Below, one piece after another: positions 1 to 5,389 of a stretch of DNA of 5,484 nt. Positions within the stretch are counted from its first letter, which is position 1. Each line of letters opens with the position of its first letter. This DNA is from Flavobacteriaceae bacterium. Its GTDB lineage: Bacteria > Bacteroidota > Bacteroidia > Flavobacteriales > Flavobacteriaceae. The translations under genes were made by a program, and so were the position numbers. The notes below the pieces were generated by a model that did no database searches, had not been told where the DNA came from, and saw nothing but the letters and a program-made list of their open reading frames with translations. The stretch is from assembly GCA_015493405.1 (NCBI GenBank), contig WGDF01000132.1:1-5484 (forward strand). Direction: 5' to 3'.

Positions 1-1987
1 GATTGGGATCATTAGGTAGAGGGAATAATCTTAAGTTGTTAGTCAACAAAGTATTGTAAAGTAAATTTACTCTGCCGCTTACATTAACAACATCTTTGTC
101 GAACTTGCCTTTGATGCGTTTTTTTTGTGATTTTTCGAGATAAGATTGCAGTTTGTAAGCGCCATCTTTGTTGAAAAAATCTACCAAACGGGCATATTTT
201 TGATTTTTGTCGACACCGATGATATTTCGCAAAGATTCGTCGCCACGCTCGATATAAATCAGCGGTACATACCACCAACCTTCGGGATAGCTAATCATAC
301 CCGTAAGGATTTGATCAGCGGTAAAAGTTTGACCGTTGGATATTGTGTAAGTATCGTGTTTGGTTAGTTTACGGAGCAATTCGGAGCTGTAAGTATTGAC
401 CGGTTTCATTCGTCCGCCATAATCTTGAATGACCAAATGCCCGAAGGCTTCAGCTTTATCGGCCGGCGCTACGGTTTTGACGACAATAGAATCGACATTA
501 ATACGGTCCTGTTGGGCATTAAGATGGAACCCAGCGCTTAAAAATAGGAGTAAAATGAGTGCTTGGCGTTCTTTTTGTAATTTCGTCAAATGTTGTCGCA
601 ATTTATAAAAGCGGGTGCCTTTGACTATAAAGATCATCAGTAAACCGAAATAGAGTAGGGCATAACCAATATAAGTGATCCAAGTGCCCCAAAAATCATG
701 ATTGACTGATAATTGTGATTCTTCATACTGCGGCGTGATAGTAAAGGAAGATTGGTAAAAACGGTAACCTTTATAGTTGAGCACGTGGTTCATAAAAATA
801 CGGAAATTGAAAGTGGTGTCTTTATCGATGACAGTAACTTCACTGGCATAGGATTTGGGCATTTTGGAGCCCGGGTATTTTTCAAGTTGAAAATCCCGCA
901 ATTTTATTTGAAACGGTAAATGCCGGTAAACAGAGCCAAAAGTCATTCTGAAGTTCAGGCCGTTTAAGTTAAACATTTTAGGATTTTCGGGTAAGCCTTT
1001 TCCGCCGAATAATCCAACGATTTTTTCTTGATTTCCGGCTCGAACTTTTACTTGCAGCAGGTCTCGTAAACCGCTGTTTTTTTTGCCCGGCACATTTTTG
1101 AGAATACCTTTGAGCGGCCCTTGCGGTACAACGAAATTCAATCCGTTAAATTGGTATAAAGAGGCCAAATGGAAGGGTACAACACTGTCTTTGGGCACTT
1201 CAAACCTTTTTTGATCCTGCATACGCATATATGTGCCACCTATAGGTGATAAAAGATACAGGCTGTCCTTTTTGATAAATATATTGACGGCATCGGGATA
1301 CGTATTGTTAAAGGCGAGTGTTTGATTGCCTATAAGTTTTTTTTCGCCGGATTTAAAATATAAATCTTGCCGGCCTTGTGCAGTTGAAACGACAAATTTT
1401 AAATAGGTTTGCCCCTTTGGATTTATATCCAGTACTTCCTTGGCATTAGGAATGTAATTCAAGACTTTGATCTCAATGGGCTTGCCTTTAAAATCGAGTT
1501 GTGTTTTGTAATGATTATCAGTCAATAACGGCGCATTAATAACTGATAATTTCAAGGCTTTTTGGAAAGGCGGTACAATGCGATCAACACCATCATCTAT
1601 ATCGGCTTTTAAATAGACTTTGTCGGACAAAAAAGTATCGGTCGTTTCGCCTTCGCGTATGGGCATCATACCTTCAAAACTGATGTAACGGGTGATGCCG
1701 GCTCCGATTAAAATGAGTAAAAAAGCAAGATGAAATAATAAGACGGGCCATTTTTTCTTGCGATACATTCTAAAACGGATGATATTACCGATAAGATTGA
1801 TAGCTAACAGCAGCATCAGGAGTTCGAACCAACTACTGTTATAAATCAAAGTGCGTGCCGTAGGCGTGCCAAAATCATTTTCTATAAAGGTGGCCAATCC
1901 CATAGCGGTAGCAAATAGCACGAACAAGACAGCCATAGTTTTAGTGGAAATGAGTAAGTCATATATTTTTTTGAGAAATGTATTCAT
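1..1987 (-). CDS. ccsBA: CcsBA-type cytochrome c biogenesis protein (ResB/CcsA fusion), C-terminal part outside window
   Basis: The frame is open from the ATG at 1985-1987 to the window edge (662 codons plus one base) with no stop or frameshift; I translated it throughout. System II (Ccs) proteins export heme across the membrane and attach it to apocytochrome c. Residues about 17-34, 54-70 and 83-102 are hydrophobic membrane segments. The third begins with FHLAF, whose H86 sits where CcsB has a membrane histidine, and is followed by the Bacteroidota signature GAGITRY..FEGMMPIREGE (95-114). A large extracytoplasmic domain (about 103-433) follows, then a segment at 434-455 after VNHD and another at 476-491. 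The conserved GGRMKPVNTYSSELLRKL stretch starts at 524, and NNLRLFPLPNDPN lies at the edge. The CcsA half with the WWD heme motif should lie beyond base 1. The start has no Shine-Dalgarno, as is common in Bacteroidota. Family identity is recognised from sequence; function is inferred from the family. Confidence 0.93.
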   Translation of the reverse strand, partial: MNTFLKKIYDLLISTKTMAVLFVLFATAMGLATFIENDFGTPTARTLIYNSSWFELLMLLLAINLIGNIIRFRMYRKKKWPVLLFHLAFLLILIGAGITRYISFEGMMPIREGETTDTFLSDKVYLKADIDDGVDRIVPPFQKALKLSVINAPLLTDNHYKTQLDFKGKPIEIKVLNYIPNAKEVLDINPKGQTYLKFVVSTAQGRQDLYFKSGEKKLIGNQTLAFNNTYPDAVNIFIKKDSLYLLSPIGGTYMRMQDQKRFEVPKDSVVPFHLASLYQFNGLNFVVPQGPLKGILKNVPGKKNSGLRDLLQVKVRAGNQEKIVGLFGGKGLPENPKMFNLNGLNFRMTFGSVYRHLPFQIKLRDFQLEKYPGSKMPKSYASEVTVIDKDTTFNFRIFMNHVLNYKGYRFYQSSFTITPQYEESQLSVNHDFWGTWITYIGYALLYFGLLMIFIVKGTRFYKLRQHLTKLQKERQALILLLFLSAGFHLNAQQDRINVDSIVVKTVAPADKAEAFGHLVIQDYGGRMKPVNTYSSELLRKLTKHDTYTISNGQTFTADQILTGMISYPEGWWYVPLIYIERGDESLRNIIGVDKNQKYARLVDFFNKDGAYKLQSYLEKSQKKRIKGKFDKDVVNVSGRVNLLYNTLLTNNLRLFPLPNDPN

Positions 1988-2005
1988 AAAGACCGATTTT
2001 AAGGA

Positions 2006-2035
2006 CAAAATTACATGATGCCTTTGAATGACAAA
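2006..2035 (-). promoter_or_regulatory. Bacteroidota-type promoter for ccsBA
   Basis: On the minus strand TTTG (2032-2035) is followed after 18 bp by TAATTTTG (2006-2013), a perfect TAnnTTTG -7 box. Spacing is one base short of the usual 19-21. Transcription would start near 2000, leaving a leader of only about 13 nt before the ATG at 1987. Confidence 0.55.
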
Positions 2036-2124
2036 ACATAATTAACAAAAAATTTAAATATTGGATGGTTCAATGATAAATAATATTTATAATGCCCGGT
2101 TTTGATGCGTTTTTTTAAAGATGC

Positions 2125-2168
2125 TTAGGTCGCACTTAGGTGGCACTTTGGTCGCACTTTGATGGCAA
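2125..2168. repeat. Four tandem 11-bp repeats upstream of ccsBA
   Basis: Four consecutive 11-mers: TTAGGTCGCAC (2125-2135), TTAGGTGGCAC (2136-2146), TTTGGTCGCAC (2147-2157) and TTTGATGGCAA (2158-2168). The sixth base alternates C/G/C/G and the third base changes A,A,T,T, so the block can also be read as two 22-bp units. Period 11 is not a multiple of three, so it is not a coding repeat; it is close to one helical turn. It lies 90 bp upstream of the predicted -33 box of ccsBA. Function unknown. Confidence 0.8.
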
Positions 2169-2337
2169 GTATCTTTTGATAGATTTTTGATCTAATTTTA
2201 AATTATTTTTTTGTGAAATTATTTTCTTTTGGAGGGGATTGAAATTAATTCTAATAAATTAAATTCTAAACATCAATTTTTATTATTCTTACTTTTAATT
2301 TTTTCCAATTCAAACAAAAATAGAAGAATATAACGCA
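2169..2337. other. A+T-rich intergenic stretch, no gene seen
   Basis: Very A+T-rich, with long T and A runs. A GGAGGGG at about 2232-2238 resembles a ribosome binding site, but the frames behind it close within about 10 to 34 codons and show no protein character. The whole 1988-2628 gap contains only the ccsBA promoter, the 11-bp repeat, this stretch, the left hairpin array and the transposase promoter. Confidence 0.6.
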
Positions 2338-2561
2338 AGAAATGGTTCTATCATTTTCCAGAACCCCGAAGGGGTGAAATGATTATAAGCAACGAATACA
2401 GCAATTCCGTCAAAACCCCAAAGGGGTGAAATGATTATAGCAATGGATAATAACAATTCCGATAAAACCCTGAAGGGGTGAAAGGATTATAGCAATGGAT
2501 AATAACAATTCCGATAAAACCCTGAAGGGGTGAAAGGATTGTAGATTGTAGAACAATTTTT
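2338..2561 (+). repeat. Left array of 52-bp direct repeats with ACCCC-GAA-GGGGT hairpins
   Basis: Hairpin cores lie at 2363-2375, 2415-2427, 2467-2479 and 2519-2531, spaced exactly 52 bp each time. The unit is core, TGAAATGATTATAGCAATGG (or close), ATAATAACAATTCCGATAAA. Copies 3 and 4 have CCCT in the 5' arm, which still pairs through a G-T wobble, and copy 2 has an AAA loop. Degenerate partial units extend left to about 2338 (AGAAATGG...TTTTCCAG) and right to about 2561 (AACAATTTTT). The conserved ATTATAG flank is on the side facing the transposase gene. Confidence 0.9.
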
Positions 2562-2589
2562 CCCATTTAACCAAAAAATATTATTTTTG
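2558..2589 (+). promoter_or_regulatory. Probable promoter of the transposase gene
   Basis: TATTTTTG at 2582-2589 is a perfect TAnnTTTG -7 box. TTTT at 2558-2561, followed by C instead of G, stands 20 bp upstream as a weak -33 element. Transcription would begin near 2596, giving a leader of about 33 nt. No strong ribosome binding site precedes the ATG at 2629. Confidence 0.4.
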
Positions 2590-2590
2590 G
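2571..2590. repeat. Short inverted repeat overlapping the transposase -7 box
   Basis: CCAAAAA (2571-2577) and TTTTTGG (2584-2590) form a 7-bp inverted repeat with a 6-base centre. The right arm contains most of the predicted -7 box, so a bound dimer could repress the promoter. It may also be chance in A/T-rich DNA. Confidence 0.4.
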
Positions 2591-2628
2591 AAAGAATAAA
2601 ATAACAACATAAATGAAATTTAATAATT

Positions 2629-3090
2629 ATGGCAGGCACATTTTCACAAATTTACATTCAATATGTTTTTGCAGTTAAAGGTAGAGAAAATCTTATTTCA
2701 GATTTGTGGGGCAATGAATTATATAAATATATTAGCGGAATTATCAAATCAAAAGGTCAAAAACCTATTATTGTAAATGGTTATCAAGATCACGTGCATA
2801 TTTTTGTAGGACTTAACCCCACTATGAAAATTTCTGATTTGATACGGGATATTAAAAATAATTCTTCTAAATTTATCAATAATCAAGGTTGGGTAAAAGG
2901 CAAATTTTCTTGGCAGGAAGGTTACGGTGCTTTTTCTTATTCTCATTCGCAAATTGGTAGCGTTTATGATTACATTTTAAAACAAAAAGAACATCATAAA
3001 AGAAAGACATTTAAGGAAGAATACATAGATTTTTTACAAAAATTTGAAATCAAATTTGATGAAAAATATTTATTTGATTTTGATAAATAA
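2629..3090 (+). CDS. tnpA: IS200-like / REP-associated Y1 (HUH) transposase
   Basis: A 153-residue protein of normal length for IS200/IS605-type TnpA and small RAYTs. These enzymes cut and rejoin single-stranded DNA at hairpins through a phosphotyrosine link and need a divalent metal. The HUH metal motif is H55-V-H57 inside GYQDHVHIFVGL (51-62). The catalytic tyrosine is Y115 in VYDYILKQKEHH (112-123), with Q119 four residues on, as in the YxxxQ pattern of the family. The N-terminal YIQYVFAVKGR (9-19) and the end KFEIKFDEKYLF (138-149) are typical of Bacteroidota members. The active-site residues look intact and the frame is unbroken, so it may be active. There is no tnpB partner nearby. It is flanked on both sides by hairpin arrays, its likely substrates. 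An ATG at 2613 is out of frame, so 2629 is the natural start. Confidence 0.93.
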   Translation: MAGTFSQIYIQYVFAVKGRENLISDLWGNELYKYISGIIKSKGQKPIIVNGYQDHVHIFVGLNPTMKISDLIRDIKNNSSKFINNQGWVKGKFSWQEGYGAFSYSHSQIGSVYDYILKQKEHHKRKTFKEEYIDFLQKFEIKFDEKYLFDFDK

Positions 3091-3112
3091 TAAATATTGT
3101 CATGTTTAGGAC

Positions 3113-3430
3113 ATCGGTATTTTTTTTATTGTTTCATCTATAATAATGTCACCCCTTCGGGGTTCAATGGTATGTTTTTTATCGTTTTATCTATAATAAT
3201 GTCACCCCTTCGGGGTTCAAGCGAATTATTTTATCGTTTTGTTTATAATAATATCACCCCTTCGGGGTTCAATGGTATTTTTTTATTGTCACATCTATAA
3301 TAATGTCACTCTTTCAGGGTTCAAAGGGTTGTTTTTATTGTTTGGGTCTATAATCATATCACCCCTTCGGGGTTCAAGCGAATTATTTATCGTTTTGTTT
3401 ATAATAATGTCACCCCTTCGGGGTTCAACG
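3113..3430 (-). repeat. Right array of six about 52-bp repeats with ACCCC-TTC-GGGGT hairpins, inverted relative to the left array
   Basis: Hairpin cores are at 3151-3163, 3204-3216, 3256-3268, 3308-3320, 3361-3373 and 3412-3424, spaced 53, 52, 52, 53 and 51 bp. Each is preceded by TATAATAATGTC or a close variant and followed by TTCAA. The stretches between cores are of recurring types: GGTAT-T run-ATTGT-CATC before copies 1 and 4, and a GCGAATTATT...CGTTTTGTT type after copies 2 and 5 that is nearly identical three units apart. This points to internal segmental duplication. Copy 4 has altered bases in both stem arms yet can still pair. Reading frames across 3097-3300 and 3239-3502 are translations of the repeat (NNVTPSGF, MSPLRGS) and are not genes. 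Confidence 0.9.
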
Positions 3431-3473
3431 GATTTAATATTATATATTCTATTTATATTGGCAAAAATTAGCA

Positions 3474-3650
3474 ATGAAATTTTTCGTAGGCTTATTGTTT
3501 AGAATCTCCATTCAAATTGAAATTTATGAGAAATTTAATTCTGCCGAGTTAGTAGTTGCTAAGGTATTAGTTTGTAAAGTTGAAATAACACCAAAAAGAA
3601 GGTATTTATTCTGTGAGTCATCAAGAAGTGTATGGTATAATTGTTTTTAA
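3474..3650 (+). CDS. Doubtful 58-residue open frame beyond the right array
   Basis: ATG at 3474-3476, TAA at 3648-3650. The product begins MKFFVGLLFRISIQIEIYEK and ends SSRSVWYNCF; I recognise no family. It is unbroken for 58 codons in A+T-rich DNA, which is mildly unexpected by chance. It has no clear ribosome binding site or promoter, and its stop overlaps the stop codon of the converging gene at 3647. Apart from this frame, the 3431-3646 gap shows nothing I can identify, including no strong terminator for either side. Confidence 0.15.
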   Translation: MKFFVGLLFRISIQIEIYEKFNSAELVVAKVLVCKVEITPKRRYLFCESSRSVWYNCF

Positions 3651-4213
3651 TCATAATTATAGCCTTTTCCTTGGTCTCCTTCTAATTCAACACCTAGACC
3701 ATTCATAATCCTGTTTACAAAATTAAAATAACTAATAATCAGCGTTGCATCTAAAATAGCCAGATCGGAAAAACCTTGCTCTTTTAAAGGGGCAATAAAA
3801 AGACTTTCTTTTTTTGTTTTTTCGGGATTTTTGGTTAAAGTCCAAGCATATTCACATAGTAATTTATCGGCCTTAGAAAGTGATAATTTGGTGTAATCAG
3901 CTTTTAATTGGGCTATTTTTGTCTCATTTTTCCAAAAATGATTTAAAGCAGCGCCATGATGGGCTTGGCAATAGCCACATCCGGTGGCAACCGATACAAT
4001 AGTGGCTATCATTTCACGTTGGTAGCGCTTAAGGGGAGATTTGCCGTAGAGTAGGTGAATATATAAATCCATATGGTGGACAATGGATTCCGGATTAAGG
4101 CTTTGTGCCATATGAACATTGGCCAATTTGCCTCTTTTTTTTGAGATATCTTCATAAATTTCTTTAAGACGACCTTCGGCGTCTTCTTCTGAAATAATTT
4201 TTATAAAAGCCAT
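3647..4213 (-). CDS. AhpD-like / carboxymuconolactone decarboxylase family protein (peroxidase-related)
   Basis: 188 residues with ATG at 4211-4213. The core is QREMIATIVSVATGCGYCQAHH (65-86): E67, C79, C82 and H86 make up the CxxCxxxH active site with upstream glutamate found in AhpD-like thiol-disulfide proteins. The layout (N-terminal SEEDAEGRLKEIYEDI, central CxxC, C-terminal DLAILDATLIISYFNFVNRI) resembles the family annotated as uncharacterised peroxidase-related enzyme. In AhpD this centre passes electrons to a peroxiredoxin, and here the operon also encodes a BCP peroxiredoxin. Last gene of the operon, 11 bp after the DUF4268 stop. No signal peptide, so cytoplasmic. Family call is firm; substrate and partner are inference. 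Confidence 0.87.
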   Translation of the reverse strand: MAFIKIISEEDAEGRLKEIYEDISKKRGKLANVHMAQSLNPESIVHHMDLYIHLLYGKSPLKRYQREMIATIVSVATGCGYCQAHHGAALNHFWKNETKIAQLKADYTKLSLSKADKLLCEYAWTLTKNPEKTKKESLFIAPLKEQGFSDLAILDATLIISYFNFVNRIMNGLGVELEGDQGKGYNYD

Positions 4214-4224
4214 AGCATATGAGG

Positions 4225-4653
4225 TTATATATTTTTGATAAAATCTTGATAATCTTTAAAAACAGCTTCGAGTTTGGGCATATTTTCATTGAAAAAACGG
4301 TAGATATCGCCCCAAGTGTTTTTATTATGGATGCTAACATCCGGTAATTCTTTGTAAATACGGCTGATGATTTTGCCGTTTTCCAGCCGGTATTCCGGAT
4401 CAAAAATCAAGCCCGGAACCGCTTCTGTCAGAAGCGGTTTGAGAGCCAAAAATTTATCGAAATAAGCCTCCCGAAATAAAGGGTCTTTCATTTCGAGATC
4501 AATCATGATTGAAGCTTTTTTGCGATCGGCATAGAACTTTAAGGACAAATCTTTAACTTTGGTGTGGTATAACAACCATTTCCTCGGAAAGGATTTGCCA
4601 AAACTGATCCAAAATTCTTTGCGCAGACGGGCGGATTCTTCTCTGCTAAACAA
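4225..4653 (-). CDS. DUF4268 family protein
   Basis: 142 residues with a TTG start (4651-4653), eight bases after the stop of the DUF2007 gene. The first residues (M)FSREESARLRKEFWISFG match the usual start of this family, MYSxEEAxxLRxxFWxSFG. The in-frame extension upstream offers only an ATT before a stop. Other family features are W26..Y29.T31, the KDLSLKFYADRKKASI stretch (34-49), the central FDKFLALKPLL region and the aromatic NTWGDIYRFF (112-121). These proteins are small, soluble and of unknown function; some relatives are fused to or lie beside nuclease-like domains. Short spacing on both sides makes it an internal operon member. No catalytic residues can be named. Confidence 0.78.
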   Translation of the reverse strand: MFSREESARLRKEFWISFGKSFPRKWLLYHTKVKDLSLKFYADRKKASIMIDLEMKDPLFREAYFDKFLALKPLLTEAVPGLIFDPEYRLENGKIISRIYKELPDVSIHNKNTWGDIYRFFNENMPKLEAVFKDYQDFIKNI

Positions 4654-4661
4654 GCTACCGG

Positions 4662-4895
4662 TTATTTGCTGAAATTCTCTTCTATTAATTTTTTAGCTTT
4701 ATCGGCTTCCGCTTCAGGAACGGTTACCGTGACTTCAGCTATGGGAGAATCCGGAAACATATTATTGGAATTTACATTGAGTAAATTAACGGGAATATTA
4801 TTGATTTCCATTAAATTTTTAATCAGTTGTGCTTCCATCCCGTCTTCACAACTCCATACTTGGATCCATTCTTTGTTTTGTTCTTGATTATTCAT
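4662..4895 (-). CDS. DUF2007 small protein (putative signal-transducing family)
   Basis: 77 residues, ATG at 4893-4895. The first eight bases overlap the end of the bcp gene, which suggests translational coupling. The pattern is a compact ferredoxin-like / GlnB-like fold: beta strand WIQVWSC (10-16), helix with MEAQLIKNLMEINNIPV, a loop with SNNMFPDSP, strand IAEVTVTVPE (52-61) and helix EADKAKKLIEEN. This matches DUF2007, whose members are found as small cytoplasmic proteins or fused to zinc ribbons and whose role is not established. Family call from pattern; any signalling role is only the family label. Confidence 0.8.
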   Translation of the reverse strand: MNNQEQNKEWIQVWSCEDGMEAQLIKNLMEINNIPVNLLNVNSNNMFPDSPIAEVTVTVPEAEADKAKKLIEENFSK

Positions 4896-5349
4896 ATAAA
4901 GCTAGTATTTGATTGGTATGTTCTTTTGTTTTGACTTTTTTGATGATATGTTCAATAACACCCTTTTCATCTATGATAAAGGTAGTTCGAAAAACACCTT
5001 CATATTCGCGTCCATAGAGTTTTTTGAGTCCCCAAACACCATAAAGTTTAATGATCTTTTTGGTTTCATCCGGAATGAGTGAAAATGGGACTTCATATTT
5101 TTCTTTGAAACGTTTTTCTCGTTTTTCATCGTCGGGACTGACACCCACGACTTCAAAACCTTTATTTTTGAGTACATCGTAATGGGTGGCTAAATCTACT
5201 GTTTCTGCCGTACATCCGGGTGTTAAGGCTTTAGGAAAAAAATATAAAATCAATTTTCGGCCTTTAAAATCAGATAGTTTAAGCCTTTGTCCCATACAAT
5301 TTTGAGTTTCAAATTCAGGGGCTTTGTCGCCGGGTTTTAAGTGTGTCAT
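4888..5349 (-). CDS. bcp: BCP/PrxQ-type peroxiredoxin, resolving cysteine missing
   Basis: Thiol peroxidase that reduces hydrogen peroxide and organic hydroperoxides in the cytoplasm. I choose the ATG at 5347-5349: it gives 153 residues beginning MTHLKPGDKAPEFETQ, the normal family start. The frame extends upstream to a GTG at 5427, but that would add 26 residues overlapping nth and its promoter. Key motifs are YFFPKALTPGCTAE (36-49) with T43 and peroxidatic C46, GVSPDD (69-74), YGVWGLKKLYGREYEGVFRTTFIIDE (103-128) with catalytic R121, and VKTKEHTNQIL near the end. The usual resolving cysteine five residues after the peroxidatic one is V51 here, and the only other cysteine is C18. First gene of the operon, divergent from nth. 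Confidence 0.92.
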   Translation of the reverse strand: MTHLKPGDKAPEFETQNCMGQRLKLSDFKGRKLILYFFPKALTPGCTAETVDLATHYDVLKNKGFEVVGVSPDDEKREKRFKEKYEVPFSLIPDETKKIIKLYGVWGLKKLYGREYEGVFRTTFIIDEKGVIEHIIKKVKTKEHTNQILALYE

Positions 5350-5357
5350 AATTTGTC

Positions 5358-5365
5358 TATTTTTG
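5358..5365 (+). promoter_or_regulatory. -7 box for nth
   Basis: TATTTTTG, a perfect TAnnTTTG match, 24 bp before the nth start codon. TTTT at 5335-5338, 19 bp upstream, is a weak -33 element lying inside the start of bcp. The expected leader is about 20 nt. Confidence 0.45.
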
Positions 5366-5373
5366 CACGCATA

Positions 5374-5381
5374 CAAAGATA
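5374..5381 (-). promoter_or_regulatory. -7 box for the bcp operon
   Basis: Minus-strand TATCTTTG, a perfect TAnnTTTG match, 24 bp before the bcp ATG. No good TTTG was found at the expected -33 distance, only a T-rich stretch. Transcription would start near 5368, a leader of about 19 nt. Confidence 0.5.
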
Positions 5382-5389
5382 CAAAATAT

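Larger units (their letters stand above)
2338..3430 (+). mobile_element. RAYT/REP-like locus: Y1 transposase gene between two inverted hairpin-repeat arrays
   Basis: A Y1 (HUH) transposase gene sits between a left array (four repeats) and a right array (six repeats) of the same family in opposite orientation. The shared core on the left is ACCCCGAAGGGGTGA followed by an ATTATAG flank. The right array reads as its reverse complement, with CTATAATAAT then TCACCCCTTCGGGGT. Classic IS200/IS605 elements have one subterminal hairpin per end, whereas REP-associated transposase loci carry multiple short palindromes on both sides; the layout here is the latter. The region is more A+T-rich than the neighbours and lies between two unrelated minus-strand transcription units. 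The exact ends are my estimate from where repeat similarity fades; no target duplication is expected for this class and none was seen. Confidence 0.7.

Noticed and set aside
84..367. Short open frames on both strands inside the left gene
   Set aside because: They are shadows of the long continuous CcsBA frame, which has clear family motifs here.
2101..2116. A 16-bp match (TTTGATGCG plus a T run) to bases 110-125 inside ccsBA
   Set aside because: Half of it is a T run, the inner copy is coding sequence, and the flanks are unrelated; probably chance.
2749..2952. Minus-strand 67-codon frame inside the transposase gene
   Set aside because: Antisense shadow of the HUH-containing part of tnpA.
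3139..3410. TATAAT motifs in each right repeat as -10 promoter boxes
   Set aside because: Bacteroidota promoters use TAnnTTTG rather than TATAAT. The motif is part of the conserved repeat and lacks any -33 partner.
3412..3424. Last right hairpin as an intrinsic terminator
   Set aside because: The stem is only five pairs and is followed by TTCAACGG, not a T tract.
3113..3430. CRISPR-like array (regular repeats with intervening sequence)
   Set aside because: The intervening stretches are only about 22-24 bp, recur in near-identical form and resemble one another. No cas gene is present, and the same repeat family occurs inverted on the other side of a transposase.
3097..3502. Two plus-strand open frames of 67 and 87 codons over the right array
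   Set aside because: The products are repeat translations (VTPSGF, MSPLRGS) in different frames, caused by the stop-poor repeat unit, with no independent sign of coding.
4164..5177. Open frames at 4164-4403 (-), 4666-4887 (+) and 4971-5177 (-)
   Set aside because: All overlap recognised genes in other frames and have no family resemblance.
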